A stretch of 64,000 nucleotides of DNA from Heyndrickxia sporothermodurans (GCA_016756695.1 CP066701.1:856001-920000); one strand, 5' to 3'; positions 10,024 to 20,190 are shown, counted from the first letter of the stretch. A program made the numbers and translations. Notes: a model not told the origin generated them from the sequence alone.

Positions 10024-11232
10024 TTATCCTTTAAAAATTTCTCCCTTCAGCAGATCAATTGTTTCTTGAATACCTCTCACCCCAAGATTTCCATTTTTCC
10101 TTTGTCTAATCGCTACCGATTCATTTTCAATTTCCATATCACCAATAACGAGCATATAAGGAACCTTTTGTTTTTCTGCCTCTCTAATTTTTAATCCCAT
10201 TTTTTCGTCCCTATCATCGATCTCGACTCGAAAACCAGCCGATTCCATTCGAGATTTTACATTCTCTGCATAATCTATATGGGATTCTGCAATAGGGATG
10301 ATTTTTGCTTGAACGGGTGATAACCAGAGGGGAAAATCGCCTGCGTAATGTTCAATTAAAATCGCCATAAATCGTTCGACTGAACCAAATATTGCTCGGT
10401 GGATCATCACTGGTCGGTGAAATTGGCCTTCTTTCCCTACATAAGAGCAATTAAACTTTTCTGGCATTAGAAAATCTAATTGAACTGTTCCACACTGCCA
10501 GCTTCTTCCTAAGGAATCTAAAATGTGAAAATCAATTTTGGGACCATAAAATGCTCCATCGCCGTGGTTAACTTGATATGCAATGGCTTTCTTTTTTAAT
10601 ACTGATTCTAATGCAGCTTCGGCATCGTCCCAAATTGCTTTGGAGCCCATAAACTCTTCTGGGCGTGTAGATAGTTCTACCTTGTATTCAAACCCAAAAT
10701 GTGTGTAGAACTCTGCAATTAACTCTAGTACTTTTGCAATTTCAGCTTCAATTTGGTCTTCCCTAACAAATAAATGTGCATCATCCTGAGTAAATGATCG
10801 GACCCGCAGCAATCCATTTAAGGAGCCTGAAAGCTCGTGGCGATGGACTAATCCAAGCTCCGCGTAGCGAACAGGGAGTTCCCGATAACTTCTTCGCTTA
10901 TTATTAAAGATTAAGATGGCGCCAGGACAATTCATCGGTTTAATTGCATAATTTTGCTGATCAACATTGGAAAAATACATATTTTCGTGATAATGATCCC
11001 AATGACCCGATTGTTCCCAAAGTTCCTGCTTCATCATAATCGGTGTCTTAATTTCCTGATAGCCGGCTTTAACATGCTTTTCTCTCCAATAATTTTCCAA
11101 CTCATTTCGAATCACCATTCCTTTCGGTAAGAAAAACGGCATCCCTGGTGCTTCTTCCATTGAAGCAAATAGCTCTAACTCTTGACCTAATTTTCGATGA
11201 TTTCTTTTTTCTACTTCCATTTCATTTAACAT
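10024..11232 (-). CDS. Threonyl-tRNA synthetase lacking the editing domain
   Basis: 402 residues against about 640 for normal ThrS/ThrZ. The TGS and editing (SAD) domains are absent and the protein begins at the catalytic core. Zinc ligands are present in NCPGA (Cys), QDDAH (His) and MIHRA (His). The class II motifs RYAELGLVHRHE (motif 2) and GSVERFMAILIEH (motif 3) are intact, as is the C-terminal anticodon domain (RDEKMGLKIREAEKQKVPYM). The ATG at 11232 follows AAGGAGG. Two tandem T-box leaders lie upstream, so it is induced by uncharged tRNA(Thr). It cannot clear Ser-tRNA(Thr) itself and is probably an accessory enzyme used in threonine or zinc stress; that role is inference. Confidence 0.92.
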   Translation of the reverse strand: MLNEMEVEKRNHRKLGQELELFASMEEAPGMPFFLPKGMVIRNELENYWREKHVKAGYQEIKTPIMMKQELWEQSGHWDHYHENMYFSNVDQQNYAIKPMNCPGAILIFNNKRRSYRELPVRYAELGLVHRHELSGSLNGLLRVRSFTQDDAHLFVREDQIEAEIAKVLELIAEFYTHFGFEYKVELSTRPEEFMGSKAIWDDAEAALESVLKKKAIAYQVNHGDGAFYGPKIDFHILDSLGRSWQCGTVQLDFLMPEKFNCSYVGKEGQFHRPVMIHRAIFGSVERFMAILIEHYAGDFPLWLSPVQAKIIPIAESHIDYAENVKSRMESAGFRVEIDDRDEKMGLKIREAEKQKVPYMLVIGDMEIENESVAIRQRKNGNLGVRGIQETIDLLKGEIFKG

Positions 11233-11261
11233 GTTTGATTCCTCCTTGTTTATTTTATTTA

Positions 11262-11515
11262 TAAAAAAACGCACCCATCCCAAAAAAGGGACGAGTGCGG
11301 TCGTGGTGCCACCCTATTTCCACAATGCACAAACTTCGTACATTATGCTCAGGAAAGATAACGGTTTTTGCCGATTATAGTTAATTTGTTTTCTACATTT
11401 CCCTATAATTGCTCGAAGGTGGTAAACTACTCTCTTTTCTTCAGGGCTCTCAGCCATTGACCCTGTTCTCTGGTTAAGAAAAACGAAAATAATTCATGTC
11501 CTTTTCATCGCAATT
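11262..11515 (-). promoter_or_regulatory. T-box riboswitch, promoter-distal (nearest ThrRS)
   Basis: The T-box core GGGTGGCACCACGA reads on the minus strand at 11301-11314. A terminator stem GCACTCGTCCC / GGGATGGGTGC with a T run follows at about 11268-11300. Stem I contains a candidate specifier ACC (Thr) at 11421-11423 followed by A. This is the second of two leaders in tandem in front of the gene. Confidence 0.9.
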
Positions 11516-11524
11516 AATATTAAA

Positions 11525-11790
11525 TTTACAAATAAAAAACGCACTCATCCCATAGAAGGGACGAGTGCGGTCGTGGTGCCACCCTAATTTCACAATGTAC
11601 AAACTTTGTACATTATGCTCAGAAAAGATAACGGTTTTACCGATTATAGTTAATCTGTTTTCAACATTTCCCTATAATGCTCATAGGTGGTAAACTATTC
11701 CCTTCTCTTCAGGGCTCTCAGCCATTGACCCTGTTCTCTAATAAGATGAACGAGAATAATTCATGTCCTAATCGTCGCTTTCAATTTATA
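11525..11790 (-). promoter_or_regulatory. T-box riboswitch, promoter-proximal
   Basis: A second full T-box, about 270 bases upstream of the first, with the same core at 11571-11584, terminator stem GCACTCGTCCC / GGGATGAGTGC plus T run at 11537-11570, and the same ACC candidate specifier at 11689-11691. The two copies are highly alike, which points to tandem duplication. B. subtilis thrZ also has multiple tandem T-boxes, giving stronger repression when tRNA(Thr) is charged. Confidence 0.9.
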
Positions 11791-11836
11791 TTGAAATGAA
11801 TTTTAACATCTATATTTGAAGAATGCAAGGATTTTT

Positions 11837-13381
11837 TTATTTAGGAAATTTATTCGTCTCAATCCTGTACAAATCCTTACGACGATCGCGTAATTGTCTT
11901 ACGGAACCACTATTTCGTGAACGTCTAAGTTTCTCAAGATCCACATCACCGACAACAACCGTATCCACATTAGGATCACATTCTCCAACGATCCCATCTC
12001 TCGCAAATCCAAAATCAGACGGAGAAAAAATAGCTGATTGTGCATATTGGATATCCATATTCTCAACATGCGTTAAGTTGCCCACGGTACCAGCAATACA
12101 AGTATAAACCTGATTTTCTATCGCCCTTGCCTGTGCACAGTAGCGTACACGCAGATATCCTTGACGATCCTCTGTACAAAATGGCACGAAAATAATATTT
12201 GCTCCTTTATCAACGGCAATACGAGCAAGTTCCGGGAACTCAACATCGTAACAGATTTGAATCGCAATTTTTCCACAATCGGTGTCAAACACATTGATTT
12301 CATTGCCCTCGGCTATCCCCCACCACTTTCGTTCATTTGGTGTGGCATGAATTTTTGACTGATTTTCAATCGTTCCATCACGGCGAAATAAATAAGCAAC
12401 ATTGTAGATGTCTCCATCTCTTTCTACGAAATGTGAACCACCTATAATATTCACGTTATATCTAACCGCCAGCTCCGTAAACAATTCAATATACTGGTCG
12501 GTATAGGTTGCCAAACGTCGTACTGCTTGGTCTGGACATTTTTCCTCTAAAAATGACATTAATTGAGTAGTAAATAATTCGGGAAAAACAGCAAAATCCG
12601 AACCAAAATCAGCTGCTACATCTACATAATATTCAACTTGCCTTGTAAAATCCTGAAAGGAATCAATTTTTTTCATCATATACTGGATGGAACAAATTCT
12701 TATTGGAAAAGATGCACGATACACTCTTCGTGTCTTCGGTAGATAGTCAATATTATTCCATTCCATCAAAGTTGCAAAGGCAGCAGATGCCTTGTCATCC
12801 GGAAGATATCTAGTATTGATCCGTTTAATTTTAAATCCTTCAAGAAGCTGAAACGACAGGACCGGATCATAGATACTATGTTTTTCAACCTCTGTCACAT
12901 ACTCTCGAGGCGTCATCTCGTCCTTATATTTATAATAATTCGGAATCCGCCCGCCAATGATGATGCTTTGGAGATTTAATTTTCGTGCGAGCTCCTTCCT
13001 CGCTTCATACAAACGATGCCCAAATTTCATCCTACGATATTCCGGGTCAACCATCACTTCAATCCCATAAAGATTAAATCCATCCGGATCATGATTCGTA
13101 ATATATCCATTATCAGTAATGGTATTCCAAGTATGCTGATCTTCGTATTCATCAAAATTAACGATTAGACTGGAACAAGTACCGACAATTTTGTCCTCGT
13201 ATTCCACACAAAATTGCCCTTCCGGAAACGTATGAATATGACTTTCTAATTGTTCCCGCTTCCATGGTTCCATCCCGGGAAAGCAACGTTTCCACAGCTC
13301 CATAATGTCATCAATATCTTCCATTTTTATATTCCTAACGATAATTTTCTTTTCATATTTCGACATATCTGTTTCTGTCAC
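11837..13381 (-). CDS. GNAT-carbon-nitrogen hydrolase fusion (YhcX-like)
   Basis: 514 residues in two parts. Residues ~12-200 are a GNAT acetyltransferase domain (RRMKFGHRLYEARKELARKLN carries the acetyl-CoA loop). Residues ~225-500 are a nitrilase-superfamily hydrolase with the Glu (FPELFTT), Lys (NQSKIHATPNE) and Cys (IQICYDVEFPE) catalytic triad. The same fusion and length are seen in B. subtilis YhcX; the amidase substrate is not known with certainty. The start codon is GTG at 13381 with a GTGAG-type site; an ATG five codons inside is an alternative. Confidence 0.9.
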   Translation of the reverse strand: MTETDMSKYEKKIIVRNIKMEDIDDIMELWKRCFPGMEPWKREQLESHIHTFPEGQFCVEYEDKIVGTCSSLIVNFDEYEDQHTWNTITDNGYITNHDPDGFNLYGIEVMVDPEYRRMKFGHRLYEARKELARKLNLQSIIIGGRIPNYYKYKDEMTPREYVTEVEKHSIYDPVLSFQLLEGFKIKRINTRYLPDDKASAAFATLMEWNNIDYLPKTRRVYRASFPIRICSIQYMMKKIDSFQDFTRQVEYYVDVAADFGSDFAVFPELFTTQLMSFLEEKCPDQAVRRLATYTDQYIELFTELAVRYNVNIIGGSHFVERDGDIYNVAYLFRRDGTIENQSKIHATPNERKWWGIAEGNEINVFDTDCGKIAIQICYDVEFPELARIAVDKGANIIFVPFCTEDRQGYLRVRYCAQARAIENQVYTCIAGTVGNLTHVENMDIQYAQSAIFSPSDFGFARDGIVGECDPNVDTVVVGDVDLEKLRRSRNSGSVRQLRDRRKDLYRIETNKFPK

Positions 13382-13507
13382 GTTCTCACATCCCTAACAC
13401 AATCTTTTATCATTTATTTCTACGGTTATCATACCCTCTTATATAATTTTTTAACTTCAATCCGAATTTTTTTAAGTATCTTGAATAAAGGACCCGGTTC
13501 CCACCAC

Positions 13508-13532
13508 GTTTATTCCACCCCGTTCAGGGTAT
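13508..13532 (+). promoter_or_regulatory. Sigma-B promoter of katE
   Basis: GTTTAT at 13508-13513 and GGGTAT at 13527-13532 are separated by 13 bases, matching the sigma-B consensus with one change in the -35 box. It lies 48 bases before the catalase start, and katE is a classic sigma-B target in B. subtilis. Confidence 0.82.
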
Positions 13533-13579
13533 TTGAAAATTAGAAGTTCAAGTTTCTTAACTAGTATAGGAGGCTAACA

Positions 13580-15583
13580 ATGGAAAACAAGAAAACAAAT
13601 CAATTAAAAAAATACGCGATTAATAATGAAAAGCATGCTGGTTTAACGACTAACCAAGGATTAAAAATGGCTGAAGATGAGTTTTCATTAAAAAGTGGTT
13701 TAAGAGGCCCTACCTTGATGGAAGACTTTCATTTCAGGGAAAAAATGACCCATTTCGACCATGAACGAATTCCTGAACGTGTGGTTCATGCACGAGGAGT
13801 TGGTGCGCATGGAATCTTCCAACTATATGAATCTCTAGGTAAATATACGAGGGCAGATTTTTTAACAGACCCTTCAAAAATCACCCCCGTATTTGTTCGA
13901 TTTTCTACAGTTCAAGGGTCTAGAGGATCGAGCGATACCGTTCGAGATGTGCGCGGCTTTGCAACAAAGTTTTACACGGATGAGGGAAATTTCGATTTAG
14001 TTGGAAATAATATGCCGGTTTTCTTTATCCAAGATGCGATCAAATTCCCTGATTTTGTCCATGCTGTTAAACCGGAACCGCACAACGAAATCCCCCAAGG
14101 GGCCAGTGCTCATGATACTTTTTGGGACTTTATCGGTCAAAATCATGAATCAGCACATATGATCATGTGGCATATGAGTGATCGGGCCATCCCGCGAAGC
14201 TTACGTATGATGGAAGGCTTTGGTGTACATACCTTCCGCCTTGTCAATGCTGAAGGAAAAGCACATTTTGTAAAATTCCATTGGAAGCCGACATTAGGTG
14301 TACATTCTCTAGTGTGGGATGAAGCGCAAAAGATTGCTGGAAAAAATCCGGATTTTCATCGCCAAGATTTATATGAAGCAATTGAAAAAGGTGATTTTCC
14401 GGAATGGGAGCTTGGATTGCAGATCATACGCGAAGAGGACGAACACGCATTTGATTTTGATATTTTAGATCCTACGAAAATTTGGCCAGAAGAAGAAGTT
14501 CCGGTGAAGATTGTTGGTAAAATGACATTAAATCGAAATGTTGATAACTTTTTTGCGGAAACCGAACAAGTAGCCTTTCACCCTGGTCATGTTGTTCCCG
14601 GTATTGATTTTTCTAATGATCCTTTACTTCAAGGGCGTTTGTTTTCCTATACCGATACACAGCTATCAAGACTAGGTGGTCCTAACTTCCACCAAATCCC
14701 TATTAATCAACCAGTATGTCCTTTTCATAATAACCAGCGAGATGGAATGCATCAAATGACGATCCATCATGGACAAACAAGCTATCATCGAAATGGCTTA
14801 AATGCAAATCAACCTCAGCCTGTTCCTGTTGAAAAGGGTGGTTACGAGCATTATCAGGAAAAAGTGGAAGGAAATAAAATTAGAGGTCGCAGTGAAAGCT
14901 TTCTGGATTTCTACTCGCAAGCTAAATTATTTTACAATAGTCTTGCCCCTTATGAACAACAGCATGTAAAAGATGCATTTAGTTTTGAACTAGGTAAATG
15001 TAAATCAGATATGGTGAAATATAACGCAATTGATCTTTTAAATCATATTGATCGACAATTGGCGAAAGAAGTCGCCGAAAATATAGGTTCCCTACTACCT
15101 GAAAAAAACCGCGAAGTAAACAGTTCAAAAAAGTCCCCTGCGCTTAGTATGGCAAATACCGTTCGTAAGCCCGATACAAAGTCAGTTGCCGTTCTATTAA
15201 ATGGGAAACCTAATGAAGCGCAGCTTTCTGATTGGATTAAAACGTTTGTACAGCATAAAATAAATTATAGTATCGTTGATAAAAAAGTTTATCCGTTAAA
15301 CGGCATGCTGAAAGTGACGGATACGTATGATACTGCCGACCCTTGTCTTTTTGATGCAATTTTACTAATGAGCAGCGGACCAATTATTGATGCCCCTGTC
15401 TTAGATTTTATTGAAACCACATATAAACATTATAAGCCTTTAGGTTTGGCTCTTGATGATCATCAAGCTTTAGAGAAAAGCCGTGTTAATACAAATGCAA
15501 TTGGCGTGTACGATCTATCTAAGTCTAGTATTCAATTATTTATTGAAGGTATTGCCCAAGGCCGATTTTGGGATAGAAATTAA
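13580..15583 (+). CDS. katE: Large-subunit catalase (KatE type)
   Basis: 667 residues, the size of clade II large-subunit catalases such as B. subtilis KatE. The core has the active-site His in [12 protein letters not shown], the Asn in [13 protein letters not shown] and the haem-ligand Tyr in [15 protein letters not shown]. The last ~140 residues (from about 525, [18 protein letters not shown]) form the flavodoxin/DJ-1-like C-terminal domain of the large-subunit type. It breaks down hydrogen peroxide in the cytoplasm during general stress and stationary phase. An AGGAGG site and a sigma-B promoter precede it, and a hairpin follows. Confidence 0.95.
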   Translation: MENKKTNQLKKYAINNEKHAGLTTNQGLKMAEDEFSLKSGLRGPTLMEDFHFREKMTHFDHERIPERVVHARGVGAHGIFQLYESLGKYTRADFLTDPSKITPVFVRFSTVQGSRGSSDTVRDVRGFATKFYTDEGNFDLVGNNMPVFFIQDAIKFPDFVHAVKPEPHNEIPQGASAHDTFWDFIGQNHESAHMIMWHMSDRAIPRSLRMMEGFGVHTFRLVNAEGKAHFVKFHWKPTLGVHSLVWDEAQKIAGKNPDFHRQDLYEAIEKGDFPEWELGLQIIREEDEHAFDFDILDPTKIWPEEEVPVKIVGKMTLNRNVDNFFAETEQVAFHPGHVVPGIDFSNDPLLQGRLFSYTDTQLSRLGGPNFHQIPINQPVCPFHNNQRDGMHQMTIHHGQTSYHRNGLNANQPQPVPVEKGGYEHYQEKVEGNKIRGRSESFLDFYSQAKLFYNSLAPYEQQHVKDAFSFELGKCKSDMVKYNAIDLLNHIDRQLAKEVAENIGSLLPEKNREVNSSKKSPALSMANTVRKPDTKSVAVLLNGKPNEAQLSDWIKTFVQHKINYSIVDKKVYPLNGMLKVTDTYDTADPCLFDAILLMSSGPIIDAPVLDFIETTYKHYKPLGLALDDHQALEKSRVNTNAIGVYDLSKSSIQLFIEGIAQGRFWDRN

Positions 15584-15590
15584 TTTCACT

Positions 15591-15618
15591 GGACAGTGGA
15601 CAATGTCTACTGTCCTTT
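15591..15618 (+). terminator. Hairpin after katE, probable terminator
   Basis: GGACAGTGGAC / GTCTACTGTCC with a very small loop, followed by only a short T run (CTTTAC). It is 8 bases past the katE stop. Confidence 0.55.
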
Positions 15619-15689
15619 ACAATTTGTAGCCCCCCAATGAACTTTTTCATTATGATATGATAATGGTAAAAAGATTGGGGTGGGTGAAT

Positions 15690-16091
15690 ATGGTGATAGA
15701 GGATGTTCTAGAGATTATTGTCCGCTCTACAGAAATCGATGTAAATGGACATGTGAATAATGCAAAGTATTTGGAGTACCTTGAATGGGGTCGTGAAAAT
15801 TGGTATGAAAATGCCGGACTTCCTTATGAACGATTTCTTGATATGGGGATTCAAACAGTAACAGTCAACATTAATATTAATTATCGTAAAGAATGCAGAC
15901 AAAATGACCGGCTTTCGATACGAACACGCCCCGAAAAAGTTGGTCGAAGCAGCTATGTCTTGCTCCAAGAAATTTATAATCAACATGGTCAAAAGTGTGC
16001 GGATGCGCTTGTAACAAGTGTAACCATGAATGCCACAACACGTAAAAGCTGTGAGGTGCCTGATGAATTACGCACACTATTTGATAGATAA
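15690..16091 (+). CDS. Hotdog-fold acyl-CoA thioesterase (YbgC/FadM-like)
   Basis: 133 residues, the size of a single 4HBT hotdog domain. The motif STEIDVNGHVNNAKYLEYLE is the classic active-site stretch (Asp plus GHVNN) of this thioesterase family. The ATG at 15690 follows GGGTGGGTG and is preferred over an upstream in-frame start at 15657. It presumably hydrolyses short or medium acyl-CoA esters; the substrate cannot be told. No operon partner. Confidence 0.86.
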   Translation: MVIEDVLEIIVRSTEIDVNGHVNNAKYLEYLEWGRENWYENAGLPYERFLDMGIQTVTVNININYRKECRQNDRLSIRTRPEKVGRSSYVLLQEIYNQHGQKCADALVTSVTMNATTRKSCEVPDELRTLFDR

Positions 16092-16428
16092 TTAGAATTT
16101 GATATTAATTGCTTCCGAGGTCACAGGTTCCGTTAAAAGTAAAAAACAGCGATTTCTTTGAATGTTTTTGCTAATAACGGAATCAGTGTCCGATTAGTCC
16201 TTTCATTAAGGGCATTCGCTAAAAATAACAGATCCATTGTCCTCTCAAACTCCCCTTTTTTCGACTAATTTCTTCTAATTCACCTTTTAATCAAACGTTT
16301 GATTAAAAAGCCATAAACCTGTCTTTCCACTGACTTTGTGCATCAATTACCATAAAAAATTTGTCTAAGTAAAGGAAATGAAATGAGTAATGTCGAATAA
16401 AATGATGTAATAGGAAGGGGTTAAATGA
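16092..16428. other. Non-coding gap with inverted repeats
   Basis: No gene seen. It contains a loose inverted repeat (GGTTCCGTTAAAAG at about 16126 and CTAATAACGGAATC at about 16172) and a perfect palindrome at 16285-16308. A ribosome binding site AGGAAGGGG for the next gene is at its end. Confidence 0.6.
16285..16308. promoter_or_regulatory. 24-bp perfect palindrome, candidate operator (copy 1)
   Basis: The core TTAATCAAACGTTTGATTAA is perfectly symmetric and extends two further bases each side (TT...AA). The same 20-bp core occurs at 26551-26570. Perfect symmetry about CG is typical of a homodimeric repressor site (TetR-like). It lies ~120 bases upstream of the double-GNAT gene. Confidence 0.5.
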
Positions 16429-17250
16429 ATGCTAAGTACGAAAGAATTAGATAATATAAAAAAACTTCAGCAAGTATGTGAACAAGAAGAGGAGATCCGC
16501 TTAAAATTAAATTGGGATATGTTAATGACACGGAATGAGAAGGAGAAAACGGATTTTCTTTATTATGAAGATGGCGAACTAATTGGTTTCATAGGTATAT
16601 ATGGATTCGGCAATAAAATAGAAGTATGTGGAATGGTACATCCAAAACATCGGCGAAAAAAAATATTTTCACAGCTTTTTTCAGAAGCCATGAATGAAAT
16701 TAAAAAACAAAACGTTAGTCAAATTCTTTTGAACACACCTACCCGCTCCTTCTCAGGAAAAGAATGGGTAAAAACACTCCCCTGCCAATTTTCTTTTTCT
16801 GAATATCAAATGAAATGGGCAGAAACTAATTTAGGTGAACAGGAACATATTATCATTCGAGCTTCCACACCTGACGACATTGAAACGGAAATTCAGTTAG
16901 ATGTTCAATGTTTTCGTTTTTCTGAAGAGGAAGCGAAAGTTTATAATCAAAGAATAAAAAAGGAAAATATCCAAGATTTCTTTATTATTGAAGCAAATCA
17001 ACAAAAAGTAGGTAAAATACGTATTCAGCATATAAAAAAAGAAGCATGGATTTATGGATTTGCAATATTTCCACAATATCAAGGACAAGGAATTGGAAGA
17101 AAAGCTTTAAATAAAATCCTCAGACAAGAGCACCAAAATGGATTTGATATTTTTCTAGAGGTCGATTCAAAAAATGCCAATGCCTTAAAACTTTATGAGT
17201 CATGTGGCTTCAAAGCATATGACTCACAGGACTATTATGAATACAAATAA
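16429..17250 (+). CDS. Tandem double-GNAT acetyltransferase
   Basis: 273 residues with two GNAT domains. Domain 1 covers about 10-130, with the acetyl-CoA loop VHPKHRRKKIFSQLF. Domain 2 covers about 140-273, with the loop IFPQYQGQGIGRKALNKIL, a clear R/Q-x-x-G-x-G/A motif. Domain 2 keeps a full acetyl-CoA motif and is probably the catalytic one; domain 1 is more degenerate. The acceptor substrate is unknown. Start is preceded by GGAAGGGG. Single-gene unit ending at a terminator shared with the convergent SDR gene. Confidence 0.85.
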   Translation: MLSTKELDNIKKLQQVCEQEEEIRLKLNWDMLMTRNEKEKTDFLYYEDGELIGFIGIYGFGNKIEVCGMVHPKHRRKKIFSQLFSEAMNEIKKQNVSQILLNTPTRSFSGKEWVKTLPCQFSFSEYQMKWAETNLGEQEHIIIRASTPDDIETEIQLDVQCFRFSEEEAKVYNQRIKKENIQDFFIIEANQQKVGKIRIQHIKKEAWIYGFAIFPQYQGQGIGRKALNKILRQEHQNGFDIFLEVDSKNANALKLYESCGFKAYDSQDYYEYK

Positions 17251-17251
17251 A

Positions 17252-17285
17252 GGAACAGTGGACCCGGATGGCCCGCTGTTCTTGT
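17252..17285. terminator. Terminator between convergent genes
   Basis: AAGGAACAGTGGACC / GGCCCGCTGTTCTT forms an imperfect hairpin in the 37-base gap between the GNAT and SDR genes. Confidence 0.65.
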
Positions 17286-17287
17286 CA

Positions 17288-18031
17288 TTAATGTGCAGTA
17301 TACCCGCCATCAACAAGTAAGGTTGTCCCATTTACAAAACTAGAGTCATCACTTGCTAAAAATAAGACTGCTTTAGCAACTTCCTCCGGTTTTCCTAGTC
17401 TTCCTTGTGGATGAAGGGAAACTAAAAATTCTTTCTGCTCCGGATTCACCTCTGAAAGTAAAGGAGTATCAATATATCCAGGACAAACTGCATTTATACG
17501 AATTCCATCTTTTGCATAAGCAGTACATAAGTTTTGAGTAAGTAACTTCACGCCGCCTTTTGCAGAAGAATAGGCAGTTGGATTTGGTAACGAAACAAAG
17601 CTATGAATGGATCCTGCATTAACAATAACACCGCCGGTACCTTGTTTAAGAAACTGTTCAATAGAATATTTATCAGAAAGGAACACACCTGATAGGTTAA
17701 TATCAATGGTTCTTTTCCATCTTTCATAAGATAATTCATGGGCTGGTGCATCATCAGCTATGCCGGCATTTGCATACATAATATCAAGTTTACCGTACTT
17801 GTTTACTGTTTCATTGATCATCTGTTTAATTTGATCTTCATTAGTTACATCTGTTTTAACAAAGAGAGTATCATGTCCCTTTGCATTTAATTCTTCTGAA
17901 ATACTTTTTCCGCGATCAGAAAAATCGGCAATTACTACTTTTGCACCTTCTTCCGCGAATAAACGGACAGTTGCTTCACCAATCCCACTTGCTCCACCAG
18001 TTACAATAGCTACTTTATCTTTTAATCTCAT
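17288..18031 (-). CDS. SDR-family oxidoreductase
   Basis: 247 residues, a classical short-chain dehydrogenase. It has the cofactor motif TGGASGIGEA near residue 12, NAGIAD (NAG motif) near 88, catalytic Ser in VNAGSIHSF and YSSAKGG for Tyr and Lys. The Asp after strand 2 (VIADFSD) suggests NAD(H) preference. It is the downstream member of a tandem SDR pair transcribed away from a GAF-LuxR regulator. The substrate is unknown. AAGGAGAG precedes the ATG. Confidence 0.9.
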   Translation of the reverse strand: MRLKDKVAIVTGGASGIGEATVRLFAEEGAKVVIADFSDRGKSISEELNAKGHDTLFVKTDVTNEDQIKQMINETVNKYGKLDIMYANAGIADDAPAHELSYERWKRTIDINLSGVFLSDKYSIEQFLKQGTGGVIVNAGSIHSFVSLPNPTAYSSAKGGVKLLTQNLCTAYAKDGIRINAVCPGYIDTPLLSEVNPEQKEFLVSLHPQGRLGKPEEVAKAVLFLASDDSSFVNGTTLLVDGGYTAH

Positions 18032-18065
18032 GTTAAATCTCTCCTTCTGTTAAATTGACCCGATA

Positions 18066-18820
18066 TTATCTTGATGTTGCTCCACCGTCTATAACGAATT
18101 CCGCACCTGTTGAATACGCTGATTCGTCAGAAGCTAAGAATAATACAGTATTAGCAACATCTTTCACTGAGCCAAGATGTCCTAATGGAAATAAACTTTT
18201 TCCTAACTCTTCTTTTGAACTTCCTGAAACTTCAGATGCATAATCAGCCATTCCTGTATCAATATACCCTGGATGTATTGAATTAACCCTTACGCCATAT
18301 GGAGCATATTCCATTGCTGCATCTTTTGTCATAATACGAACAGCACCTTTGCTCGCTCCATATAGAACATGTCCAGGTGCACCAGTTAGCCCTGCGATAG
18401 AGGAAGCATTGATAACAGATACTTTATTTTGTTTCGCCATTAACGGCATAATATGCTTCATTCCTAAAAATACACCAGTCACATTAATAGACATGAGACG
18501 ATTCCAGTCTGCTAATTCAATTTCTGCTAATGGTTTAATAATATAAATTCCCGCATTATTAAAAAGTATATCTACTTTCCCAAATGTTTTTATTGTTTCA
18601 TTAGCAACTCTTTTCCAATCATCTTCATTGCTCACATCATGTTGGATAAAAAGAGCTTCCCCGCCATTTGCTTGTATATCCTTAACTGCTTGACTTCCAG
18701 ATTCTTTATTAATATCCGTTATAACAATTTTTGCCCCTTCTTTAGCAAATAACAATGCGGTTTCTTTTCCGATACCTGTTCCACGCCAGTTATAATAGCT
18801 ACTTTATTTTCAAGTCTCAT
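18066..18820 (-). pseudogene. SDR-family oxidoreductase, frameshifted near the start
   Basis: The main frame (from about 18780 down) gives a complete SDR body: GKETALLFAKEGAKIVITD, NNAGIYI, catalytic Ser in INASSIAGL and YGASKGA. The ATG at 18818-18820 (MRLENKVAIITG) is in a different frame. One base is missing in the glycine-rich loop, near 18784-18785: restoring a G (GGCGGTGG instead of GGCGTGG) would give TGGGTGIG and a 251-residue protein like its neighbour. It is a tandem paralogue of the 17288 SDR. Either a real pseudogene or a sequence error; an internal TTG start at 18755 would lack the cofactor loop. Confidence 0.8.
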
Positions 18821-19045
18821 GTTCATCACAATCCTTTCATTATTCATGCTTTCGAACTAACGACACTTTCCTATAATTTGTTATTTGTGATAAAAAGATT
18901 CATTAACTTGTCACAATTCCATCTTACTCCTTTCATTTTGAAATACTATCCTATAAAATGCTGTATAAGTATGAAAGAATCTTCCCTCCGTTTATAGGTG
19001 TGTTACTTTTATAGGAGGATTTTTTGTAAGGGAGAACTATTTTCT

Positions 19046-20179
19046 ATGGCACAATCTCTTCATTCATTTGACGAAATTACTTTTAAGCAATTCGTTTTAT
19101 TTATAAAATCTCACCACCAACAATTAGAAGAAAATCTTTGCATTTACTTAAATCAGGACGACACCCTTTCACACGAGGAACAAAAAATAGTAGGCTCATT
19201 ATTGGACTCGTTTTTACTATTTTTTGTTACCTTTAACATCGAGGAATCTGAAGATGAGTTCGAAACCCATGTAGTCGTTTGGCTCAAATCACAATTATCG
19301 CTCTTATCTATAAAAAGTTTTAATCTTTTTCGGTTAATTTTTGAAAAAGCTTTAATTACGTTAATGATTCAAATTAAGTACAATCGAAGCACCTCTATTC
19401 TCATGTGTTTGTTATCCATTTATTCACAACTTATCTATCATTTTAATGAATGGGTAAACGAAGACATGACAGTTGTACATTCGAAATCTTTTCATGACAA
19501 TACTAAACTCCAATCCTTGGATCGTTTAAATAAACTCCTTATACGCTCCTCCAGGGTTCATGAATTTGCGCATATTTTAAAAAAATGTGAGGAGTTTTTT
19601 TCGTATAAACGATGTGTATTCTATGCCTACATTCCTTGGTCCAATCAAGTTTATGGAGTAATCGGTGCGGAACTTCCGAAGGTTCAAAGCATGAAGGGCC
19701 AACTAAGTTCAAGAGAAACGACAATTTTTAATGCACAAAAAGCTATCTTTTTAAAGGATCCTAAAGGATATGTAAAGGATGAACATATCGAATTATTTAA
19801 TCTTTCATCGGTTATTTTTGTACCAATTGTAAATAAACAGCAGGTTTTTGGATGGTTAACGTTTGATCAGTTAGGTGAGGGGTTCGATTGTTCGAAGGAA
19901 GAATTAGACTTTCTGGAGGAAGTAGGAAATCGGCTCGGTTTATATTTATCCAGAAGTGGCGAAAGCACATCGGGATCCTCTAATCTCCATCTAACAGAAA
20001 GAGAAAGCGAGATCCTCGATTTACTGGCTGAAGGGTATGACAATAAAAAAATGGGAGAAATTTTGTATTTAAGCGAGCATACAGTAAGAGATTATATTAG
20101 TAGTTTAATGACAAAATTAAAAGCTAAAAATCGGACACAAGTTGTTGCTTATGCCTTTCGATACCGGATATTAAAATAA
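19046..20179 (+). CDS. GAF-LuxR transcriptional regulator
   Basis: 377 residues. The N-terminal ~150 are helical and unassigned. About 165-315 resemble a GAF sensor (FSYKRCVFYAYIPW...FVPIVNKQQVFGWLTFDQLGEGF). The C-terminal ~60 residues are a LuxR-type helix-turn-helix (LTERESEILDLLAEGYDNKKMGEIL, SEHTVRDYISSLMTKL). The start is set at 19046 (AAGGGAGA upstream) rather than the longer ORF start. It is divergent from the two SDR genes across a 225-base gap, so it probably controls them in response to a small ligand. It has no receiver domain, so it is not a two-component regulator. Confidence 0.85.
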   Translation: MAQSLHSFDEITFKQFVLFIKSHHQQLEENLCIYLNQDDTLSHEEQKIVGSLLDSFLLFFVTFNIEESEDEFETHVVVWLKSQLSLLSIKSFNLFRLIFEKALITLMIQIKYNRSTSILMCLLSIYSQLIYHFNEWVNEDMTVVHSKSFHDNTKLQSLDRLNKLLIRSSRVHEFAHILKKCEEFFSYKRCVFYAYIPWSNQVYGVIGAELPKVQSMKGQLSSRETTIFNAQKAIFLKDPKGYVKDEHIELFNLSSVIFVPIVNKQQVFGWLTFDQLGEGFDCSKEELDFLEEVGNRLGLYLSRSGESTSGSSNLHLTERESEILDLLAEGYDNKKMGEILYLSEHTVRDYISSLMTKLKAKNRTQVVAYAFRYRILK

Positions 20180-20190
20180 TTACAATTAAT

